This document shows, one piece after another, positions 28,401 to 35,700 of a stretch of 64,000 nucleotides of DNA; position 1 is the stretch's first letter; each line of letters opens with the position of its first letter. This DNA is from an uncultured Collinsella sp. (GTDB taxonomy: Bacteria; Actinomycetota; Coriobacteriia; Coriobacteriales; Coriobacteriaceae): positions 9,656 through 73,655 of the forward strand of contig CABQLI010000002.1 in the NCBI GenBank assembly GCA_902464965.1. The letters run 5' to 3'. The notes under the pieces are model-generated. The model made no database searches. It was given only the letters and a program-made list of their open reading frames with translations, and was not told where the DNA came from. The position numbers were made by a program, and so were the translations under genes.

Positions 28401-28854
28401 CGACGGCGGCTTTGAGCTCGTCAATCTTCTCCTGGAGCGCGGCGACTTCTGCTGCGTTCTGCTCGATTTCGTTGTCGCTCACAGCCTGCGAGGCCTGATT
28501 CTTTTGCTGCTGCGCCTGCTTTTGAGACTGGCCCGCCGCGTCGGCCTTCTTCTGGGCGGCATCGTAGGCGGCCTGAGCGTCCTTGAGCTGCTTTGCCGAC
28601 TCCTCGGCCAGCTGGGCAGCCGTCTTTACGACCGCTTGGTTACCGGCGGCAACGGTATTCTCTACAGAACTACCCCCCCCCTGAACAGAATCGCCGTTAT
28701 CGGTTGACGGTGCGGCGATTGCCGCCAGCGGCGACATGAGCGGCTGAGCGATGAGGCCCGCCGTCAAAACGGTTGCGACGGCGCGGTTGGCAACGCCCTT
28801 GACGTTGACGGCCTTGGCCCGAGGCTCAAAGTGTTGTGGACTGTAGTTTGCCAT
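25411..28854 (-). CDS. Sortase-anchored coiled-coil surface protein with central CAP-like domain
   Basis: 1147 aa. Residues 1-50 are a long signal peptide ending AAIAAPS. A Gly-rich linker with a nine-G tract in the DNA follows (about 58-61). Residues 70-480 and 700-1090 are Ala/Lys/Gln-rich heptad coiled coils. The middle (about 515-690) is a CAP/SCP YkwD-like domain with RKANGQSELSVSLRM, FDQGENLAGG, and HECGHYLNIIDAGAKAIGIAT. The C-terminus has LAQTGDD (about 1111), a hydrophobic stretch and RRRKQM, a sortase signal with Ala in place of Pro. It is probably a wall-anchored fibrous adhesin. ATG at 28854 with AAGGGAG. Confidence 0.88.
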   Translation of the reverse strand: MANYSPQHFEPRAKAVNVKGVANRAVATVLTAGLIAQPLMSPLAAIAAPSTDNGDSVQGGGSSVENTVAAGNQAVVKTAAQLAEESAKQLKDAQAAYDAAQKKADAAGQSQKQAQQQKNQASQAVSDNEIEQNAAEVAALQEKIDELKAAVEKTEQQQKKLGDLNDQLDQANKSVEDKTQALKDAKAKQDEAKKALDDAQAKLEAMGMDEYEAAKKAVEDAQAKLDDANKAVATAQANLDQAKAAEASAQQEKKDTEAALTTAQAKKQETAAALAAATTARDNAQQKFNQAQAALDAAVSGTGVDLSALEAAKIAAAGELKTAQAELNAATDADATAQTNLQAAQAAVAAAQEKANAANAAVASAQSAYDAANKEYKDAASKRDAAKAAYEKAQQTEADKKTAYDKLVEVRKQKRSEWETACAASNAAEKAYDAANAQVEALEQQIADLKSNMTVDQEVISQGMFGFMNYIIGGSQFTATQKKNASTAASMLMGTTDKQDWYDKYVDQDMSRDTNPLSLEQMRNALTYLDTQNNLRKANGQSELSVSLRMTAAAALNTSYSSNIWGHSNCYFDQGENLAGGGGAYTGGETEDTLGWPYTGLYTQEKKAFDKYVEQYGDALGSHRYDSYYIYQHYNSIYHECGHYLNIIDAGAKAIGIATGSGKNTDSEVTVFDYSGSTGQKDFTVSEFKKLVNDYIDSAYNAGGTQAQKAQLKELQSKLAEAQKMLGTADTAYLAALNNQKDAQDAYTAADTNVNTAKGEYEKAKSGTAAAKTAYDAAKDALGGIDIESLKQNLDAARSEAATAKAALDKANATLADSQTKAAEATAHKAKARSARYAAKAKSDQANEAYDNATASVKDLTAKREAAKTDLANKQGTLDDAKKADDAAQAGVDKAQAADVQAATALSDAKQAVAAKAQAVSDAQAKAKAAEGELATANKAFERFAGAQKAVDDAKVAYDAAVAGVADAQKQLEAANEAVVDANLDIVKAKAELANDEALKADLEAVDHKASLAAGTTGNEKLVKLNAAYARYKTAVDAAAGLKAALSDADAKLSDANDAYAAALAELGDAKDALAAAQAEYDKYHPKAKPQVAQAAAKAPVAKKKATSAALAQTGDDSALAGEVFVIGGITLVAAGVTLSDRRRKQM
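28673..28681 (-). repeat. Homopolymeric G9 tract in the surface protein gene
   Basis: Nine C on the forward strand (nine G in the coding strand), codons for Gln-Gly-Gly-Gly near residue 58. Loss of one G brings a TAG five codons later; gain of one G brings TAG immediately after three Gly codons. This is the pattern of slipped-strand phase variation. Confidence 0.85.
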
Positions 28855-29161
28855 GGCTTTCTCCCTTTGACACGGATGTATCCATACGTATCAAACGGTA
28901 GCTGTCGATTTTTGAATTCTGTTGCGCAACATTGGCGACCAGCGTATTTTTTGAAATTCACGCTCTCGTGCTTCACAGTTTCGTCACATTTGAAGGAACT
29001 GGTGCATCATATTCTCGCGGGATGGAATTGAGCCTGTGATTTGCATTTGCTCCCGCGTCATCCGCCCTATCGGATTCCGCATCCAACAGACACCCCGCCC
29101 GCCACGGTGTAGAGTTAAGACAACGGGCGCGTTGCGCGGACCGCGCTGGAACGAGGTGGAC
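28855..29161. other. Divergent intergenic region
   Basis: 307 bp between the surface protein and the divergent DUF389 gene. It must contain both promoters and long 5' leaders. I see no terminator, repeat or credible gene. Confidence 0.4.
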
Positions 29162-30301
29162 ATGGAACTCGACAAACAACAGATCAAGCGACTGCGCGAG
29201 CGTCATCATCGGCGTCACGGCATCCGCCCCGCTCATAGCGAAGCCATGGAAAACATCACCCGCTTCCTCAAGCGCGCATTCAACATTCGCGAGGGTCGCG
29301 CGCCCTATCACGTGATCCGCAAGCGTTTTGTAAACGGGGCGCGTCTGACTGGCTCCCACCTATGCATCCTCATCATCGCCATGCTGATCGCAAGCATCGG
29401 CCTCGATATCGATTCGGACATCGCCATCGTGGGCGCCATGCTCATCTGCCCGCTCATGGGCTCGGTCCTTGCCATGGCATACGGTATTGCCACGCTCGAC
29501 CGCGAGATTACCGTCGAAGCCGTCGCCAGCCTTGCGCTGCAGATGGCCTTTTGCCTGGTCACGTCCACGCTGTACTTTAAGCTCTCGCCCCTTGGCACCA
29601 CCACGGCGGCCATCATCGACAACTCGACACCCACCGTCTGGGACCTTACCGTCGCACTCGCAGGCGGCTTTGCAGGCGGGCTGGGCAACTCACGCGACCA
29701 GGAACCCGCCACGCTCATCGCCGGCGTGGCCGTGGCGACCGCGCTCATGCCGCCCCTGTGCGCGGCGGGCTACGGCATCGCCATCGCAAGCGGGTCGCTG
29801 TTTCTCTCGGCGCTCTACGAGTTTGGCATCAACGTAATCTTTATCGCACTCGCGGCCGAAGCCGTACTACTTCTTCTGCGCGTGCCGCTCAAGCGCGACC
29901 TTAACGGCGACGGCATTGTGACCGCTGAGGAAGACGCCGAGGTCGACGAGCTGTCACGCAAAGTGCGCCGCCGCATCATCGTGGGCACGGTGATCTTTGC
30001 CATCCCCTGCATCGTCATGACGGCGGGCTCCATTGGCTCGGCGCAGGCCGGCGTGCAGGACGGCTACGGCGTCACCGAGACCACGCGCGAGCTTGCGGCG
30101 GTGCTGCCAGGCTTTAAGGATTACACCGTCGCCGTCGAGACCTCGGCTACCGAAGGCGAGGAGGAGGGCATCGTCGAGCGTGAGATTGTCGCCCATGTGA
30201 CGACAGGCGAGGCGCTTGGGGCACACGACCGCCACGTCGCCCGGAAGCTCATCGACCTCAATGTGCCCGAACTCGATCGCGTGGAGTTCGATGTGAAGTG
30301 A
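29162..30301 (+). CDS. DUF389 membrane protein with EF-hand-like loop
   Basis: 379 aa from ATG at 29162 with GAGGTGG. After a basic N-terminus come six or more helices carrying the DUF389 pattern AIVGAMLICPLMGSVLAMAYG and LIAGVAVATALMPPLCAAGYG. A soluble C-terminal domain follows (about 255-379). Near residue 245 a cytoplasmic loop reads DLNGDGIVTAEEDAE, a canonical EF-hand calcium loop spacing. Family function is unknown. The frame open to 29036 has no ribosome site. Confidence 0.85.
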   Translation: MELDKQQIKRLRERHHRRHGIRPAHSEAMENITRFLKRAFNIREGRAPYHVIRKRFVNGARLTGSHLCILIIAMLIASIGLDIDSDIAIVGAMLICPLMGSVLAMAYGIATLDREITVEAVASLALQMAFCLVTSTLYFKLSPLGTTTAAIIDNSTPTVWDLTVALAGGFAGGLGNSRDQEPATLIAGVAVATALMPPLCAAGYGIAIASGSLFLSALYEFGINVIFIALAAEAVLLLLRVPLKRDLNGDGIVTAEEDAEVDELSRKVRRRIIVGTVIFAIPCIVMTAGSIGSAQAGVQDGYGVTETTRELAAVLPGFKDYTVAVETSATEGEEEGIVEREIVAHVTTGEALGAHDRHVARKLIDLNVPELDRVEFDVK

Positions 30302-30426
30302 TGCCGGCGCGGGATGAATGACTGCACGGACGCAAGTTACGACGAGGCGCAGATGCGATACGGACACGAGCAAATAGCGGGGTGCAGTTCACACCCGCGC
30401 CCCGCTCGCTTTTTTATTGCCGTGAA

Positions 30427-30876
30427 TCAACTGTCCGAATCGACCTCGCCAGACTCCACCGTAAACGCCGGATCGGTGCTCACAAGATAAAATCGGGTCA
30501 CCTTAGTATTTCTAATTAGGTAAATCTGCCCTTGATTGCGTCGGCGCGATATATATGCAACGTGAACCGTGCCGAATTCTTCGCCGTTTTCCTTCTTTAA
30601 TATCAGGATGTTGGGGTCATCCGTACGCTTAAACTGCCCGTCAACGCAGCTGCCGTCTTTGTCGACCAGTTGCCACCGATGGTTATCCTCTTCAAGAAAG
30701 GCCAGGGTTTCCAGACTCATCTTGTCGTCCCGATAGTAACCGTCAATGGCAAACCCTTCGGAAGCGCATTCCTGCATATAGGACGTTTCTCGGCTTATAG
30801 CAAACAGCCCTGTAGCGCCCAGGAGCACAGCCAGGCAGACCACTGCAAGGGTTATCGAAATAGCACAGCGACCCAT
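30427..30876 (-). CDS. Hypothetical membrane-anchored protein
   Basis: 149 aa. One N-terminal hydrophobic helix (about 7-27) then an extracytoplasmic domain with strands such as HRWQLVDKDGSCVDGQFKR and ILILKKENGEEFGTVHV. It resembles small beta-rich lipocalin-like or lipoprotein-type domains but no family is recognised. ATG at 30876; the ribosome site is weak. Slightly lower GC than its neighbours. Isolated, reverse strand. Confidence 0.6.
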   Translation of the reverse strand: MGRCAISITLAVVCLAVLLGATGLFAISRETSYMQECASEGFAIDGYYRDDKMSLETLAFLEEDNHRWQLVDKDGSCVDGQFKRTDDPNILILKKENGEEFGTVHVAYISRRRNQGQIYLIRNTKVTRFYLVSTDPAFTVESGEVDSDS

Positions 30877-30944
30877 GTTAGCCCAACCGATAGTTGTTTA
30901 ACGGAGCGCAAAACATACCTGGAACCTCCGATGTCAGGGGGAAC

Positions 30945-30964
30945 GTCGCCAGCAGGCTGGCGAC
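30945..30964. terminator. Small perfect hairpin
   Basis: GTCGCCAGC-AGG-CTGGCGAC. It lies about 100 bp after the arylsulfotransferase remnant; no T-run. Confidence 0.4.
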
Positions 30965-31066
30965 AACTATATGTTTCTGACATCAAACCATATGGCTACC
31001 ACTCGCGGAGGGGGCATCGGCGAACGGCGTGTTTTCATACTCCATTGGTCAAACCCAAGCGCAGCG

Positions 31067-31570
31067 CTACAGCTCGTACTTGTACACGCGGTAGATGTAC
31101 TTCTCGGCTTCCATCTCGTAGGTGGCGATGGCCAGACCGTAGCGGTCGTACTCGGCAAAGGTCTTGGCCTGGCCCGATGCCACGAGCATGCTGTTCGAAT
31201 TGCCGACGCGCTGCGCACTGCTAACGTAGCCCGAGAACGGCACCGCGATCTGGTCTTCGAGCTCGTAGGTGCGTGCCATCTCGTCCACCGTAAAGATGCG
31301 CCCAAACGAATGCGAGCCGCGGCTGTAGTCGGTCACCACCGCGGTGCCCAGCTGACCCCAGTCGAACTTGGGATAGCTCTCGGCCACACCAAAGTTGTTG
31401 TCGTACAGCAGCACCTGGTAGCGACCGGTCGTTGCCGTGTCAGAACTCGGCAGATACGTCACGCTGTGCTGGCCCGCGTTGAGCGAAAAATCGCCCTGGG
31501 CCTGCAGCAGCTTGTCCTCAAAGCCCGAGCCGGCCCATTGCCACTCCTTTCTATTTCTGGGTCCATCTTC
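31067..31570 (-). pseudogene. 5'-truncated arylsulfate sulfotransferase remnant
   Basis: The reading frame is open back to a TGA at 31571-31573 but has no ATG; the first GTG is at 31462. The encoded text (KEWQWAGSGFEDKLLQAQGD, GRYQVLLYDNNFGV, GRIFTVDEMARTYELEDQIA, YVSSAQRVGNSNSMLVASGQ, ending IYRVYKYEL) resembles the C-terminal blades of bacterial arylsulfotransferases, which are about 600 aa and secreted. The N-terminal three quarters are missing and the break lies next to a hairpin repeat at 31588. Read as a decayed gene; if translated it would be a 131-aa fragment. Confidence 0.6.
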
Positions 31571-31587
31571 TCACTGTTGGCGGCCGG

Positions 31588-31624
31588 AAATGATCCGTTT
31601 TCCTCCGACCCCGAGGGATCATTT
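31588..31624 (+). repeat. REP-like hairpin abutting a stop codon
   Basis: AAATGATCC and GGATCATTT are perfect arms around a loop with CTCCGACCCCGAG. The last base (31624) is immediately before the stop triplet of the hydroxyacyl-CoA dehydrogenase gene (31625-31627). Confidence 0.75.
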
Positions 31625-32584
31625 TTAGTACTTGAAGAAGCCCTCGCCCGAGCTTTCGCCCAGCTTGCCTTCGTCGAGCATTTTCTTGAGGACGGATGCC
31701 ATGGCCTTAAAGTTGTAGGGCATCATCATCTTCTTGAGCAGCGGGCTCACCAGGCCCGGGACCTTCTGATACTGCATGACGATGTTGTAGGCCGTCTGGA
31801 TACCCACCGTGTCGAATACGCGGAACGGGCCCTTGGGAGCGCCGGTGCCACGCGTCCACGCGAGGTCGATGCTCTTGGGATCGCTCACGCCCGAGACGTA
31901 CAGGTCAAGGCCCGAAAGCAGCCACGGTACCAACATGGAGTTGAGCAGATAACCGTTCTTTTCCTTGTTGACGGGCAACGCCAGCATACGGATATCGTTG
32001 GCAAAGTCGACGAGTTCATCGAAGTAGCGCTTGTCGGTCTGGTCCTGTGCCATGACCTCGGTCATGTTGTTCTTCCAGATAGAGTTGGCAAAGTGCAGCG
32101 ACAGGTACTTCTCGGGGCGGCCAGTGTACTTGGCAAAGGTACTCGGCAGTAACGTGGAGGAGTTGGTCACGACGACGGTCTTTTGCGGAAGGACCGGGGC
32201 GAGCTTCTTGTAGAAGTCAATCTTTGTCTGGGTATCCTCAGCCATAGACTCGATGACCAAATCGGCGTCGGCCACTGCCTTGGCAAGATCGAGCTCTAGC
32301 TTGAGTGTGGAGTAGGCGCGCTCAACGGCGGCGAGTGCCGCCTCTTTGTCGAAGGGCTTGCCGCTATCGGCGATACCGGAGCACCACTCGCCCGTGCCGT
32401 CCGCCATACCCTCGATTGCCGCGATGTACTCCTCGCGCACATGATCGATCTTGGGCTGGGTGCGGCCGATGCTGCCCTCGCTGCGCAGCCAAATCGTCAC
32501 ATCGAAGCCACAGTAGGCAGCCTGAAAGGCAATCTGGCTTCCCAGCACGCCGCCACCGGCAACGCAAACGGTCTTGTAGCTCAT
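31625..32584 (-). CDS. 3-hydroxyacyl-CoA dehydrogenase (3-hydroxybutyryl-CoA dehydrogenase-like)
   Basis: 319 aa. N-terminal NAD-binding CVAGGGVLGSQIAFQAAYCG, the DLVIESMAEDTQTK segment, catalytic region NSSTLLPSTFAKYTGRPEK with LSLHFANSIWKNNMTEV (His of the His-Glu pair), and C-terminal helix bundle. It oxidises L-3-hydroxyacyl-CoA or reduces acetoacetyl-CoA with NAD(P)H. Around residues 40-100 it has an extra GEWCSGIADSGK stretch typical of the Coriobacteria/Firmicutes branch. The dehydratase activase gene lies upstream but a terminator separates them. ATG at 32584. Confidence 0.9.
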   Translation of the reverse strand: MSYKTVCVAGGGVLGSQIAFQAAYCGFDVTIWLRSEGSIGRTQPKIDHVREEYIAAIEGMADGTGEWCSGIADSGKPFDKEAALAAVERAYSTLKLELDLAKAVADADLVIESMAEDTQTKIDFYKKLAPVLPQKTVVVTNSSTLLPSTFAKYTGRPEKYLSLHFANSIWKNNMTEVMAQDQTDKRYFDELVDFANDIRMLALPVNKEKNGYLLNSMLVPWLLSGLDLYVSGVSDPKSIDLAWTRGTGAPKGPFRVFDTVGIQTAYNIVMQYQKVPGLVSPLLKKMMMPYNFKAMASVLKKMLDEGKLGESSGEGFFKY

Positions 32585-32730
32585 GGAACGGTCCTCTCTT
32601 ACGTAATTCCATAGATGTGTATTTATTCAACCGTAAGGGGACTGCACGCTGGGGTGGGTTCTATAAACGGACGGTAATTTGCGGCGAACGGTAACACCTG
32701 TTCATTATCTCAGGGTTCCATGTCCAGCAA

Positions 32731-32765
32731 AAACGGGTAGTAGCCGATATGTCTACCACCCGTTT
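32731..32765 (-). terminator. Terminator after the dehydratase activase gene
   Basis: AAACGGGTAGTAG pairs imperfectly with CTACCACCCGTTT, 30 bp beyond the stop at 32794, T-rich on the reverse strand. Confidence 0.75.
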
Positions 32766-32793
32766 GCCTCATATCTAGCCCAAAGCGGGCCGT

Positions 32794-35700
32794 CTACTTC
32801 TTAATGCCGCGTCCCAGGCGCTCAGCGACCGACGCCACGGCACTCTCGTCGACCGAGCCGCAGCTCACGCAGCCATCGTGGGCGCGCATCTGGCCGGTGA
32901 CCTCGTCCATCGCGAGCGGCGCCACCTTCTCGAGCTTAAAGCCCTTGCCGGCGCGCATGTTTTCCTTGGCCACGCTGATCATGAGCTTAATGCGGTTGAG
33001 CTGGTTGACCTCGGACGCACCGGGGTCGTAGTCCACCGCGACGATATTGCTCTCGGGGTGCTGACGGCGCAGCTCCTTGATCACGGCCTTGCCCACCACG
33101 TGATTGGGCAGGCACGCGAAGGGCTGCGTGCAGATAATGTTGGGTGCGCCATGGTCGATCAGGTCGAGCATCTCGGCCGTGAGCAGCCACCCCTCGCCCA
33201 TGTTGTTGCACACCGAAAGCACCGTACGGGCCTTGTCGGCCATGGTGCCGATGCGCTCAGGCGCCTCAAAGCGGCGGGACTTTTCGAGCATCTCCTCCAC
33301 CGGCGTGCGCATCCAGTCCACGAGCTTGATGAGCGCCTGCATGCCAGCGCGCGTGGTAGCAGAGCTTCCCAGCTCGTCCTTCTGCAGCTCGGCGTTGCTC
33401 ATGGAGTACAGGAAGAAGTCGAGCAGGCCCGGCACCACGGCCTCGCAGCCCTCGCGCTCGATAACGTCGACCACGTGGTTGTTTGCCGTGGGGTGGAACT
33501 TGACCAGGATCTCGCCAACCACGCCCACGCGCGGCTTGGTACCCTCGCCCACGAGCGGCATGGTGTCGAACGCGCGGATGGCCTCGCGGCACAGCTTGGT
33601 GTAGTTGTGACGGTTGAACTTGGGCGCCAGCTTGCGGGCGCGCGCCATGTACTCCTCATAGAGTGCGTTGGCGGCACCGGGCGTGGCCTCGTACGGGCGG
33701 CAGCGGTAGAGCATCTGCATCATCACGTCGCCAAAGAGCACCGCATAGACTGCCTGCTTAAGCAGCGCCGGCGTAACCTTAAAGCCAGGGTTGTCCTCGC
33801 CGAGTGCCACGGCCGAAAGCGAGATCACCGGGATCTCGGGGTGGCCACTCTCGCGCAGGGCCTTGCGGATGAGCGCGATGTAGTTGGTGGCACGGCAGCC
33901 ACCGCCAGTCTGGCTGATAACCACGGCCGTCTTGGACAGGTCGTACCGGCCGCTCTCGATGGCCTCCATAATCTGACCCGTTACCAGAATCGACGGGTAG
34001 CAAATGTCATTGTTCACATAGCGCAGGCCGGCCTCGACGGCATCGTGATCGGTCGAGGGCAGCAGCTCCAAATTGTAGCCGGCACCGCGGAATACCTCTT
34101 TGACCAGGTCAAAGTGGATCGGCGCCATCTGCGGGCACAGGATGGTGTAGCTCTCGTCGCGCATCTGCTCGGTAAAGGGCACCTTGGGCCACGCGGTCGA
34201 AGCGCCCTCGCGCTGAGCCTCAAACGTGTACTTGCGGCTCGCGAACGCGGGGGCATCCGTGGAGGGCGCCACCGGCGCGGCGTCGCCCTGCTCGTAGGCC
34301 TCGCCCGCGGCCGTGGCATCGGCCAGGCGCTCGGCCTCCTGGTCCTTGAGCGCTGCCATGAGCGAGCGAATACGGATACGCGCGGCGCCCAGGTTGGACA
34401 CCTCGTCGATCTTGAGCACGGTGTAGATCTTGCCACTGGCCTCCAGGATCTCCTGCACCTGGTCGGTGGTCAGAGCGTCCAAGCCGCAGCCGAAGGAGTT
34501 GAGCTGAATCAGGTCCAGATCGTTGCGCATCGTAACAAAACGGGCGACGGCGTATAGGCGGCTGTGGTACATCCACTGGTCGACGACGCGGATGGGGCGC
34601 TCGGGCTTTACCAGATGCGCGAGCGAATCCTCGGTAAAGACCGCAAAGCCAAAGCTCGAGATAAGCTCGGGCAGGGCATGGTTGATCTCGGGATCGTTGT
34701 GGTAAGGACGGCCGGCGAGCACAATGCCATGGCCACCGTGGTCCTCGACCCACTTAAGGGCCTCCTCGCCCATGGTCTGGATGTCCTCGTGGAAGCGCGC
34801 GTCGGCCTCAAAGGCAGCGTTGACGGCGGCATCGACCTCGGAGCGCGTGATCTTGGGACCGCGCACGCGACCGCGACCAGCCTCGGCATCGGCCACGCGG
34901 TCGACGGCGAGCACCTGGTACAGGCGGCGCTTGAGCTCGGTCTTATCGTGATAGGGCACAAACGGGTACAGGAACTCGATGTTCTGCTCGCGGATCTCGT
35001 CGATATTGAGCGCCAGCGCCGTGGGGTAGCTCATGACGATGGGGCAGTTGTAGCAGTTACCGGCGGTCGGATCCTCCTTGCGCTCCCAGCGCACGCACGG
35101 CATCCAAATGAAGTCGACGCCACGGTCGATGAGGTTCATCACGTGGCCGTGGCTCATCTTGGCCGGATAGCACACGCTCTCGGACGGCATGGACTCGATG
35201 CCCGCCTGGTAGGTCTTTTTGCTCGACTGGTCGGACAGCTGCACGCTAAAGCCCAGGCGCGTAAAGAACGCGTGCCAGAAGGGGTAGTTCTCGTACATGT
35301 TGAGTGCGCGCGGGATGCCGACGGTGCCGCGCGGGGCCTCGTCGGGGCTCAGCACCTCACGGTTAAAGAGCAGCTCGTTTTTCTTTTTGAAGAGGTTGGG
35401 GGCCTCGGTTTTCTGCTTTTTGTGGCCGGCACCCTTCTCGCAGCGGTTACCGGTAATGAAGCGCCTACCGCCGCCAAAATCGTTGACGGTAAGCTGGCAG
35501 TTGTTAGAGCAACGGCCGCAACGGACATGCTTTTGCGTCACGGTAAGGTGCGCGATGTCCTCGGCCGAGAGGATGGTCGAAGTGCCGTCGGCGCCGGCGC
35601 GATCGCGGGCGAGCAGGGCCGCACCGTAGGCGCCCATGCAGCCGGCGATGTCGGGACGTACGGCATGAACACCGGTGAGCTGCTCAAACGCACGCAGCGT

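Noticed and set aside
31067..31462. Intact 131-aa protein of unknown function
   Set aside because: Coding similarity continues upstream of the GTG to a stop without a start, so a truncated gene is the better reading.
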